From Acidobacteriota bacterium (GTDB lineage Bacteria > Acidobacteriota > Terriglobia > Terriglobales > Acidobacteriaceae), in the NCBI GenBank assembly GCA_013289875.1, contig JABCZC010000043.1:1-36182 (forward strand): a stretch of 36,182 nt of DNA, in the 5' to 3' direction. Position 1 is the stretch's first letter. Every line of letters begins with the position of its first letter. Made by a program: the position numbers and the translations under genes. The notes under the pieces were generated by a model. The model searched no databases, was not told the DNA's origin, and worked only from the letters and a program-made list of their open reading frames with translations. Of this stretch, positions 1-7,978 are shown piece after piece.

Positions 1-555
1 CGATCCGGCTGGATTCGACGGCGAATTCAGGACGATCGCCTTGGTGCGTGGCGTAATCGCCTTTTCGATGGCATCGGCGGTGATGCGGAAGTTCTCCGAT
101 TCCTCGGTTTCAAGGAAGACCACCTTACCACCCGCGTATTGGATGATGTCCTTGAAGGAAACCCAGTAGGGAACAGGCAGAATGACCTCGTCGCCGTGAT
201 CGACCAGTACCTGAATCGCGTTGAAGAGCGCCAGCTTGCCGCCAGTCGTAAACACCGCTTCTTCGGGCGCGTAGTCCGAACCGAAATCGCAGGCGTGCCG
301 CTCGACGATGGCCTTGCGCAACTCGGGAATGCCGGAGACGACGGTGTAGCGCGTGAAGTTCGCGTTGATGGCCTCGATGGCGGCGTCCTTGATGTGGCGC
401 GGCGTGGCGAAGTGGGGCTCGCCCGCTCCGAAGTCGACCAGCTTCGCGCCCTGCGCCCGCAGCTTGGCGGCTTCGGCGGTTACGGCCATGGTTGCGGAGA
501 CTTCAATGCGGCCGATGCGATCGGCGAATAGTTTAGTGGCAGTGGTGGCTGTCAT
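1..555 (-). CDS. PLP-dependent class I/II aminotransferase (aspartate aminotransferase-like), partial
   Basis: This is the N-terminal 185 residues of a fold-type I aminotransferase; the rest lies beyond the left edge. It reads from an ATG at 555 with no stop before position 1. The protein has the typical start of bacterial aspartate aminotransferases: SDRI/ADRIGRIEVS-like helix, a substrate-binding stretch around VDFGAGEPHFATP, TRYTVVSGIPELRKAI, and the cofactor-contacting TTGGKLALFNAI segment where aspartate aminotransferases usually have TxGxKxAL. The PVPYWVSF segment and the NSPSNPAG motif are also present. The PLP-binding lysine would lie outside the window. Family members transfer the amino group of aspartate or related amino acids to 2-oxoglutarate in the cytoplasm. 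Substrate cannot be fixed from this half. It lies 110 bases downstream of coaD on the same strand and could be co-transcribed with it. Confidence 0.9.
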   Translation of the reverse strand, partial: MTATTATKLFADRIGRIEVSATMAVTAEAAKLRAQGAKLVDFGAGEPHFATPRHIKDAAIEAINANFTRYTVVSGIPELRKAIVERHACDFGSDYAPEEAVFTTGGKLALFNAIQVLVDHGDEVILPVPYWVSFKDIIQYAGGKVVFLETEESENFRITADAIEKAITPRTKAIVLNSPSNPAGS

Positions 556-665
556 GGTGAGTCTATTTTTTCAGATTTTTGACGCACAGTGTGGAGAAAT
601 GGCGGAATTCATGCGAAGGTTTCGTTTTGCGTATCTCGAAGGGAATCTCGCTTGGCAGGAAAATC

Positions 666-1160
666 TTAATTCTGACTTCCTGGCTTGTGCTGCTTCAGGC
701 GCTCGATGACGAATTTCGGGACGAGACCCTCAACCGAACCACCCAACTCGAAGACCTCCTTCACCAGCCGCGAGCTGACAAAGGAGTATTTGCCATCGGG
801 CATCAGAAAGATGGTTTCAAGCTCAGGAGCGAGCCGCCGGTTCATCAGCGCCATCTGAAATTCGTACTCGTAATCGCTGATAGCGCGGATGCCGCGCACG
901 ACGGCTTGCGCCTGCTGCTCGCGCGCGAAATCGACCAGCAATCCGTCGAATGTCGCGATAGAGACGTTGTTCAGCGATGCGACCCCTTCGGTCAGCATCT
1001 CCACGCGCTCTTCGACGGTAAAGAGGGGATTCTTCGACGAATTGCGAAGGATCGCAACGACCAGGTGGTCAAAGATCCTGGATCCGCGCGCAATCAGGTC
1101 GAGGTGACCATTGGTCACCGGATCGAAGCTGCCGGGGTAGATCGCTTTAACGGTATTCAC
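666..1160 (-). CDS. coaD: Phosphopantetheine adenylyltransferase
   Basis: CoaD transfers AMP from ATP to 4'-phosphopantetheine, giving dephospho-CoA in the fourth step of coenzyme A synthesis. The nucleotidyltransferase signature is clear: [19 protein letters not shown] near the N-terminus, with the TNGH form of the (T/H)xGH motif at residues 16-19, and later [15 protein letters not shown] and [17 protein letters not shown] start at 1160 gives 164 residues, the usual family size. The open frame continues upstream to 1289, but that extension is not conserved-looking and overlaps the recA terminator hairpin, so I reject it. No good Shine-Dalgarno sequence precedes the GTG; instead a TACAAT hexamer lies 9 bases upstream, so the mRNA may be almost leaderless. 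Identification is secure; the start is less so. Confidence 0.95.
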   Translation of the reverse strand: MNTVKAIYPGSFDPVTNGHLDLIARGSRIFDHLVVAILRNSSKNPLFTVEERVEMLTEGVASLNNVSIATFDGLLVDFAREQQAQAVVRGIRAISDYEYEFQMALMNRRLAPELETIFLMPDGKYSFVSSRLVKEVFELGGSVEGLVPKFVIERLKQHKPGSQN

Positions 1161-1278
1161 GCCACGTGAATTGTAGCTGAGCGGATAGTCCTTCAGAGTT
1201 CCATAAGGGGGGCTCGAAAAGGCTCCCTGCCTTCTTACCAGGGTTTGCTCGTTCATTGCCATCCTTCCGAGACGGAAA

Positions 1279-1301
1279 CGGCAAGCCATCGAGGCTTGCC
1301 G
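1279..1301 (-). terminator. Hairpin after recA, probable intrinsic terminator
   Basis: A perfect 9-bp inverted repeat, CGGCAAGCC and GGCTTGCCG, is separated by 5 bases. On the minus strand it lies about 60 bases after the recA stop codon and is followed by TTTCC, a short and imperfect T-run. It probably ends recA transcription before coaD. Confidence 0.6.
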
Positions 1302-1359
1302 CTGTGGTTATCGGAAAATCGTTTTTCCCCTGAATTAGCGAGCTCGATTCATTGCATCT

Positions 1360-2436
<1,077 letters not shown>

Positions 2437-2809
2437 GTGTGCTTCTCCAGTCTTCGGTGCGCATTGCGCGTTTCAAATTGGAACGATTTCAGGGTTTGCA
2501 TGCCATCCTAGCACCGAAATCGCCGGGGCGAAGAAAAACCAAAAACTATAGTAACGTTGACACTACGGGTAAGTCCACTTAAAACGCCATTCTAGCGGCG
2601 GGGGCTGTGCAGAAAGCGGTACGGAATTCTTTGTTTCTAAGCGGAGTTTTGCCTCTTAAGCTTCGAGAGCCGCCTGCGCATCTCGGCGCCTTCCACGAAA
2701 GGCCTTCGCGCGCATCCTTTATGTCTGCGGCGACGAGGTGTCGGTGATAGTCGCTTAGGTCGAAGCGACCTCTAACCACGGTTTTGGATCGCGGAGTCTT
2801 GACAGATTT
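2437..2809. other. Intergenic region upstream of recA
   Basis: These 373 bases lie between the recA start and the stop of the ThyX-like gene. The 66-codon open frame on the minus strand at 2579-2779 shows no recognisable protein features and is probably chance. The recA-proximal part holds the inverted repeat at 2484-2522 and, on the minus strand, TGCTAGGAT (an extended -10-like TGnTAGGAT) inside that repeat. A second weak pair, TGGACT-18 bases-TACTAT, lies further upstream near 2546-2575. Nothing else is apparent. Confidence 0.4.
2484..2522. promoter_or_regulatory. Inverted repeat CGATTTC-N25-GAAATCG upstream of recA
   Basis: Perfect 7-base arms at 2484-2490 and 2516-2522 flank 25 bases containing GCATGC and, on the minus strand, the extended -10-like TGCTAGGAT. 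The repeat ends about 48 bases before the recA GTG. It could be an operator controlling recA. It does not match the Gram-positive GAAC-N4-GTTC or the E. coli CTG-N10-CAG SOS boxes, so the assignment is tentative. Confidence 0.3.
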
Positions 2810-4396
2810 CTACCTTTTCAGCAAATCCACCGGCTCATTTACGTCTGTCACGCGAAAATACTGCGCCAGAGCGGGATGCTGCTTGCGGACTGCCTCGTAC
2901 ATCTCCCAAGCGATGCGTCGATAGGAGAAATGTCCCTGGGGCTGGGAGCGGAGCTCGGAGATGTAGACGGCTTCGGCGAAGTCCATCTTGAAGAGCGCTC
3001 GGTTGCGAGTTCCCAGCGGCAGGAGGTAATCGGCTGAACTCTGATGCTGCGGAGCAGCGCTTTCGGCCAGTTTTGCGAAGGCCGCATGCGCTGATTGCAT
3101 TGCTTCCGTGTAGCGCGCCTCGAGTCCAGCCTCTTTCAGCCCTTCGGGAAGATCGAAGCCGTGCGCGCTCGTAAAGCCCTGAAGCACCTGTACGCATCGG
3201 CGATGGCGGTGCATGTCGCGGAAGCCGCCGATGTCCATCAGGATGTCGAATTTGAGCGCCTTACCAGCGGAGAACTCGCGCAGCAACTCGTCGTGGCGGC
3301 CGCGATGCCGCGTTCCGAGAGCGATGATGTCGTTGCGGCGCACTTCGTTGAGCGCGGCCACATGCCGGCGAATCTGCCGGTAGGAATAGTGGCAGGCTCC
3401 GTAGAGTAGCGTCGTGGCTAATTCCACTTCAAGGCTTTCGTCGCCTTCGATCAGGTCGACAGCGGGCACAGCTTCGATGGGCGCGTTTCCAATCAAGTCA
3501 ACGGCAGCCTGGCGAAGCTCGCGGCGAGTCGCCATCTCGTATTCATTGGGTGCCGCGTATTTCACCAGTGTCGGAGCCGTCCGGACTTCGCGTGTAAGAA
3601 GCATGGCTGCGCGCTCGCCAAGAGCGGGATCGAGGGCGGCAATCTCCTGCTGCAAATTCGCGAGCTCGTCGCCCTGGACGTTCCACGCTGCTCCGGTGGC
3701 CGCCGAGCGCAGGCTCTCGCCGAGCTGGCGTATTTCGGCAAAGGGACTGGAAAGCAGCCGTGACACCTGAGTTTCAAGGGTCCGCGCATTGACGATCTGA
3801 CCGAGCGAAGTATTGGTAGCAAGCGGCAAGAGATAGCGCGCCACGTCGAACGCACGGGCCCGCAGAGTGCGCTCGTAGGTCTCCGGCTTCATCTGCGCCG
3901 GACGGGCAACGCTGCCCTTGAGCGATTCCAGCGCGCCTTCGGCGACTTCGTGATACGCGCCGAACAAGGCTTCGATATTTTCGCGGAAGAGTGCAGCGGA
4001 TGCTTGATCCGTGCCGAAGTCGGGCATGTACCAGCCGCTTTTGCGAAAGTTCTGGTAGCGCGTGGAGCGCTCCTGACCGTCCCATCGCTGCTCGTCTACG
4101 AGTACAATCGCGGCAAGCAGCGAGAGTCGCTCGATCGCAAAAGCCAGATGCGCGAGGTCGGCGATGGAACGATGTCCATATTGGAAATAGAATGTGTTCA
4201 GAAATTGCTCGGCACGCTGGTTGCTGATCTCTCTCAGAGAGTCCCTCATCGATAGCGCTGAGCGCGAGTATTTGGCCATGGCATAGGCCAATACTTCCGG
4301 GTCGGCACCGTGTACGGCGAATACCTCAGTCTGGTTCCGAGACTGCTCGACGGGGGCTGGGGATGCGACAACTGACATGGCTTCAATTTGGGGCAT
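2810..4396 (-). CDS. Double-domain ThyX-like FAD-dependent thymidylate synthase family protein
   Basis: The 528-residue protein is about twice the length of ordinary ThyX (220-260 residues) and contains two ThyX-like halves. The first half has YGHRSIAD at 73-80, QRWDGQERSTRYQ at 103-115 (matching the ExSxRY end of the ThyX signature RHRxxSxNExSxRY but without RHR), then LPLATNTSLGQIVNARTLE. The second half has YGACHYSYRQ, a RHRGRHDELL stretch, FRDMHRHRRCVQV with an RHR near 397, and a LPLGTRNRALFKMDFAEAVYISELRS ending that again resembles the ThyX C-terminal helix. ThyX makes dTMP from dUMP using methylene-tetrahydrofolate and FAD/NADPH. Whether this fusion is catalytic cannot be read from sequence. 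An ATG at 4396 was preferred over the TTG at 4402; the ATG at 4378 is also possible. The gene is isolated, divergent from the DUF2071 gene. Confidence 0.8.
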   Translation of the reverse strand: MPQIEAMSVVASPAPVEQSRNQTEVFAVHGADPEVLAYAMAKYSRSALSMRDSLREISNQRAEQFLNTFYFQYGHRSIADLAHLAFAIERLSLLAAIVLVDEQRWDGQERSTRYQNFRKSGWYMPDFGTDQASAALFRENIEALFGAYHEVAEGALESLKGSVARPAQMKPETYERTLRARAFDVARYLLPLATNTSLGQIVNARTLETQVSRLLSSPFAEIRQLGESLRSAATGAAWNVQGDELANLQQEIAALDPALGERAAMLLTREVRTAPTLVKYAAPNEYEMATRRELRQAAVDLIGNAPIEAVPAVDLIEGDESLEVELATTLLYGACHYSYRQIRRHVAALNEVRRNDIIALGTRHRGRHDELLREFSAGKALKFDILMDIGGFRDMHRHRRCVQVLQGFTSAHGFDLPEGLKEAGLEARYTEAMQSAHAAFAKLAESAAPQHQSSADYLLPLGTRNRALFKMDFAEAVYISELRSQPQGHFSYRRIAWEMYEAVRKQHPALAQYFRVTDVNEPVDLLKR

Positions 4397-4541
4397 GGGC
4401 AACAGGATACGGTATTAAGCAAAAGCAGGATGAGTGTGCCGCAACTAATATCGTGCAAGGCGAACTTTTCCTGAGGAAAAGACCGCTTTGGCACAATGAC
4501 TTCTCGATGCTGCGAACCTGCTCCTGAGCTCTGTAAAAAGC

Positions 4542-5435
4542 GTGAACGACTTCGCCAATCTCGAACTGTCTCCGCGACTCCAGCCTCCTAACCCTCGTCC
4601 TTTGTTCATGGAACCCGCTCTTTCCAAGCAGGAAGGCCCGCAAGATATTCTCTCCGCCACCAGCCATCGACCGTGGCCGCTTCCAAACACACAATGGACG
4701 ATGACCCAGCGGTGGAACGATCTTCTCTTCGCTCACTGGCCGGTTCCTGCCGCAAAAATTACGCCGCTCCTCCCACCCAATCTGACGGTGGATACTTTCG
4801 ACGGCTCGGCCTGGGTCGGCGTCGTGCCCTTCTGGATGGACCAGATCCGGATGCACCGCCTTCCTGAGCTTCCTGGCGCCAACCGTTTCCCGGAACTCAA
4901 CCTTCGGACCTATGTACGCGAGCCGCATTCCAATCTCGGCGGGGTTTACTTTTTCTCGCTGGACGCCGGCAATCCGCTTGCGGTAGCGATAGCGCGCATC
5001 TTCTTCAAACTGCCCTATTATTGGTCGAAAATGAGCATCGATCACTGCGACAACCGCGAGTTCTGCTACTCAAGCCAACGCAGATTTGCGAAGATCCCAG
5101 CTAGATTTCGCGCACGGTATCGCAGCTTGGGGCAGGCATCGGACAAGCAAGGGCTGGAGCACTTTCTGACCGACCGATATGCCCTCTACACTGCCGATCC
5201 CGGCGGCGCACTTTTTAAAGGAAACATTCACCACCTGCCATGGCCGTTGGAGCGCGCCGAGGCGGAATTCGAGTTGAACGAGTTGCCGGCGGCGCATGGC
5301 ATCCAACTACCCGATACGGCTCCGCTACTGCACTACAGCCGGGAGCTAGTGGTTTACATCTGGGCGTTCGAATTACTACCAGCACCGATTCTGCAGAGAG
5401 CCGGAGCTCCAGTGGCGGTTCCCAAGCCACTGTAG
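4542..5435 (+). CDS. DUF2071 (YqjF-like) family protein
   Basis: The central and C-terminal parts match the YqjF/DUF2071 family, a beta-rich fold of unknown biochemical role related to acetoacetate-decarboxylase-like folds. Typical segments are the WNDLLFAHWPVPAAKITPLLP start, the LTVDTFDGSAWVGVVPFWM strand pair, FPELNLRTYVRE and GGVYFFSLDAGN, and the later FLTDRYALYT. With the GTG at 4542 the protein has 297 residues, longer than the usual roughly 240. The first 50 residues are proline-rich and unlike the family, so translation may really start at the ATG at 4608 or 4702. No convincing Shine-Dalgarno sequence supports any of these. The gene is cytoplasmic by sequence and may be transcribed with the following channel gene, 40 bases downstream. 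Family assignment is good, function unknown. Confidence 0.85.
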   Translation: MNDFANLELSPRLQPPNPRPLFMEPALSKQEGPQDILSATSHRPWPLPNTQWTMTQRWNDLLFAHWPVPAAKITPLLPPNLTVDTFDGSAWVGVVPFWMDQIRMHRLPELPGANRFPELNLRTYVREPHSNLGGVYFFSLDAGNPLAVAIARIFFKLPYYWSKMSIDHCDNREFCYSSQRRFAKIPARFRARYRSLGQASDKQGLEHFLTDRYALYTADPGGALFKGNIHHLPWPLERAEAEFELNELPAAHGIQLPDTAPLLHYSRELVVYIWAFELLPAPILQRAGAPVAVPKPL

Positions 5436-5475
5436 TGCATCGTTTGGAAGGCGGGCCGGGTAGTACACTCTCGGC

Positions 5476-6117
5476 GTGCGCACACTCTACAACCAGATAG
5501 CGAATCAGAACCGAGAACGCCTGGCGGCGTTGAGCGATGGAGTATTCGCTGTCGCCATGACGTTGCTGGTGCTCGATCTGCGGCTGCCGGCGTTAGAGGC
5601 AATCCATTCCGAACATGAGCTGGCGCACGGTTTGCTTATGCTAGGCCCAAAGCTGTTGATGTATTTCATGAGCTTTCTTACCCTCGGCATATTCTGGAAT
5701 GGGCAGCAGACGCAGCTCAACCAGTTTGAGCGGGTCGACCGCGATCTGAGCTGGATTCACCTGGCCTTTCTGGCGACGATCACGCTGATGCCGTTTTCGA
5801 CGCAGTTTCTGGCCGAGTTTATCGCCTATCGGATGGCGTTGCTCGTTTACTGGCTGAACATCTTTCTGCCGGGTGCGCTGCTCTTCATCAGTTGGAGCTA
5901 TGCTCTCAGACACGACCTCGTCCGCGAAGATACACGGGACGGTGTTCGCTCGGCTATTTGCCGTCGCGTGGTCATCGCACAATCGCTCTACGCAGGGGGC
6001 GCGCTGCTGTGCTTCATCGGTACCCGTTGGAGCATCGCCGCTATTCTGCTTGTCCAGCTCAACTACGCGCTTGCTCCGCAGCTCCCCTGGATCAAAGAAA
6101 AGAGATCAGTGAGGTAG
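5476..6117 (+). CDS. TMEM175/DUF1211 family membrane protein, putative potassium channel
   Basis: The 213-residue protein begins with RLAALSDGVFAVAMTLLVLDL, the pore-helix signature of TMEM175 channels (consensus RxxxFSDGVFAIAxTLLVL). Here the family phenylalanine of FSDG is leucine. Further membrane helices follow: LMYFMSFLTLGIFWNG, the WIHLAFLATITLMPFSTQFL segment, MALLVYWLNIFLPGALLFISW, and two near the C-terminus, for about six in total. Bacterial members are tetrameric potassium-permeable channels in the inner membrane. The GTG at 5476 is the start; a TACACT hexamer ends 6 bases before it and no Shine-Dalgarno sequence is seen. Stop codon is 61 bases before fabG. The substituted signature residue could alter the gate, since the family phenylalanine lies in the conserved FSD motif. 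Confidence 0.85.
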   Translation: MRTLYNQIANQNRERLAALSDGVFAVAMTLLVLDLRLPALEAIHSEHELAHGLLMLGPKLLMYFMSFLTLGIFWNGQQTQLNQFERVDRDLSWIHLAFLATITLMPFSTQFLAEFIAYRMALLVYWLNIFLPGALLFISWSYALRHDLVREDTRDGVRSAICRRVVIAQSLYAGGALLCFIGTRWSIAAILLVQLNYALAPQLPWIKEKRSVR

Positions 6118-6146
6118 CCGGTAGCATTTGCCGTTCCCTGCCCCTC

Positions 6147-6163
6147 TATAATCGACAGCGGAG
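6147..6163 (+). promoter_or_regulatory. Probable fabG -10 element
   Basis: A perfect TATAAT lies at 6147-6152, 26 bases upstream of the fabG ATG, followed by GCGGAG at 6158-6163. No good -35 hexamer lies at 16-18 bases. An in-frame TAA at 6164 rules out a longer FabG. Confidence 0.45.
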
Positions 6164-6178
6164 TAATCATCGCGCATC

Positions 6179-6925
6179 ATGCCATCTCTTGAAGGAAGAA
6201 CCGCACTCGTTACCGGAGCATCGCAGGGTATTGGCCGTGCCTGCGCACTCGCGCTCGCCAGCGCCGGAGCTCGCGTCGCCCTGGCGGCCCGCAATGAAGC
6301 GAAGTTGGCCGAGGTCGCGGCGGAAATCGCAGCAAGTGGTGGAACTGCACAGGCTTTCGCTATCGATATTGCCAGCGAAGATTCGATCAAGGCGGGCGCC
6401 AAGGCGGCGATCGGTCAGTTCGGCAGCATTCAGATTCTGGTGAACAATGCGGGCATCACGAAGGACGGGTTGATGCTGCGCATAAAGCGGGCCGATTGGG
6501 ACGCGGTGCTCTCGACTAATCTGACCGGGACGTTCCTGCTCACGCAGGCGATGCTGAGTCCGATGTTGAAGACCCGGTGGGGACGCATCATCAACATCAC
6601 CAGCGTAGTCGGCGAGACCGGGCAGGCGGGACAGGCCAACTACGCCGCGAGCAAGGCCGGGCTGATCGGCCTTACCAAGTCGCTGGCGCGCGAGCTGGCT
6701 TCACGCGGAATAACTGCCAATGCTGTCGCTCCTGGGTATATCGAGACCGCCATGACCGCGGTGCTCGACGAGAAACAACGTGAAGCCATGCTGACACAGA
6801 TTCCGCTGGCCCGCGCCGGAACGGACCAGGACGTGGCTAACGCGGTGCGCTTTCTGGCCTCGGATGAAGCCGCCTATATCACTGGACACGTGCTCGACGT
6901 GAACGGCGGCATGTACATGGGTTGA
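6179..6925 (+). CDS. fabG: 3-oxoacyl-[acyl-carrier-protein] reductase
   Basis: A classical short-chain dehydrogenase/reductase of 248 residues. The Rossmann glycine motif TGASQGIG is at residues 12-19, the NNAG motif at 89-92, and the catalytic tetrad can be placed at N114, S142, Y155 and K159 within ITSVVGETGQAGQANYAASK. The VAPGYIETAMT segment and the C-terminal YITGHVLDVNGGMYMG are the usual FabG signature, which points to NADPH-dependent reduction of 3-oxoacyl-ACP in fatty acid elongation. It is not beside other fab genes here, so a different SDR substrate remains possible, but sequence agreement with FabG is close along the whole length. The gene converges on the YihY gene with only 13 bases between the stops. 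Confidence 0.92.
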   Translation: MPSLEGRTALVTGASQGIGRACALALASAGARVALAARNEAKLAEVAAEIAASGGTAQAFAIDIASEDSIKAGAKAAIGQFGSIQILVNNAGITKDGLMLRIKRADWDAVLSTNLTGTFLLTQAMLSPMLKTRWGRIINITSVVGETGQAGQANYAASKAGLIGLTKSLARELASRGITANAVAPGYIETAMTAVLDEKQREAMLTQIPLARAGTDQDVANAVRFLASDEAAYITGHVLDVNGGMYMG

Positions 6926-6938
6926 GTTGTGGACGGAC

Positions 6939-7892
6939 TCAGGGGGCTGCGGGGACAGGGTTTTCCGCGGGCTTCTTCGGTTGGGGCAGCTCGCACACCG
7001 TCTGCGCACCGTCCAACTGCGCCTTCTGCTTGGTCAGCTCGGCGTTCAGCTCGGCACCGGTCAGAATCGCGAGGCCTGTCAGGTAGAACCAGAGCATGAG
7101 TCCGATCACCGCACCCATCGATCCGAAGGTGGTGTTGTAGTGCGAGAAGTGGGCCAGGTAATAACTGAGAGCGGCCGAACCCAGGAACCACACGCCAATC
7201 GCGATAACCGCGCCGGGAAGAGTAGATGAAAAGCTGTGGCGGCAATTCGGGCCGAGGTAATAGAGGAATTCGAGCGACGCGATAAAGGTTGCACCGGTCA
7301 GCGCCAGACGCAGCAAGGGCCAGAGATGTTCGAAGGCGCCCGCAACCGGAAATATCTGACTCAGGAAATGTCCGAATTGCGGCCCTGCAATGAGCAGCAG
7401 AATAGAGAGGGATACCAGGCCGCCGCTGGTGAACGTCAAGAGCAGAGCGCGCAGGCGGTCGCGCCACCAGACGCGCGAGACGGGGACGTCATAGGCGATA
7501 TCCAGCGATTCAATCAGCGCCGAAAATCCGCCCGAGGCCGACCAGAGATACCCCACAATTCCGAAGGAGAGGAGCTTGCCGCGGTTTGGCGTGAGTATGT
7601 CGGATACGATTCTTTCCACAAGACTCATCGAATCCGCAGGCACGAGCTCCGCCATGAGGTCGAGCAACTGTTGAAAGACATTCGGAATGGGGAGAAATTG
7701 CAGGAGCGACGAAAAAACGATAAGCAGAGGCACCATCGACATCAGGAAATAAAAGGCTAGCGCCGCGGCAATCGTGAAGGCGCGAGTCCGCCAGAGCTCG
7801 TCGTAGACGGTCACGGATAAACGCCGCGTCTCACGCCAGTAGGTGCGCAGGAGGTCACCGTAGTTCGCCGCACTCAGGCTTTTCCAGTTCAT
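6939..7892 (-). CDS. YihY/virulence factor BrkB family inner-membrane protein
   Basis: The 317-residue protein has the BrkB/YihY layout: a cytoplasmic N-terminus, then about six membrane helices. The first carries the family signature RTRAFTIAAALAFYFLMSMVPLLIVF, and later ones include LLSFGIVGYLWSASGGFSALIESL, the LLLTFTSGGLVSLSILLLIAG segment, ATFIASLEFLYYLGPN, IGVWFLGSAALSYYLAHF and GAVIGLMLWFYLTGLAILTGAELNAEL. That last segment, ending in GAELNAEL, is diagnostic. Members were once annotated as ribonuclease BN, which is wrong; their transport or lipid-related role is unproven. The C-terminal tail is lysine- and proline-rich. The ATG at 7892 gives full length. It lies downstream of the hydrolase gene on the same strand, 86 bases away. 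Confidence 0.9.
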   Translation of the reverse strand: MNWKSLSAANYGDLLRTYWRETRRLSVTVYDELWRTRAFTIAAALAFYFLMSMVPLLIVFSSLLQFLPIPNVFQQLLDLMAELVPADSMSLVERIVSDILTPNRGKLLSFGIVGYLWSASGGFSALIESLDIAYDVPVSRVWWRDRLRALLLTFTSGGLVSLSILLLIAGPQFGHFLSQIFPVAGAFEHLWPLLRLALTGATFIASLEFLYYLGPNCRHSFSSTLPGAVIAIGVWFLGSAALSYYLAHFSHYNTTFGSMGAVIGLMLWFYLTGLAILTGAELNAELTKQKAQLDGAQTVCELPQPKKPAENPVPAAP

Positions 7893-7978
7893 AGTCAGCC
7901 GGGCATCTTCCCCGTATCCATCCCGCGATGATTTCTTCCCCTGCTCAATAGATGCTCCACAGTCGCGACAGAGTCAGG

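Noticed and set aside
2579..2779. 66-codon minus-strand open frame upstream of recA
   Set aside because: No Shine-Dalgarno, no recognisable protein character, and not in any operon arrangement.
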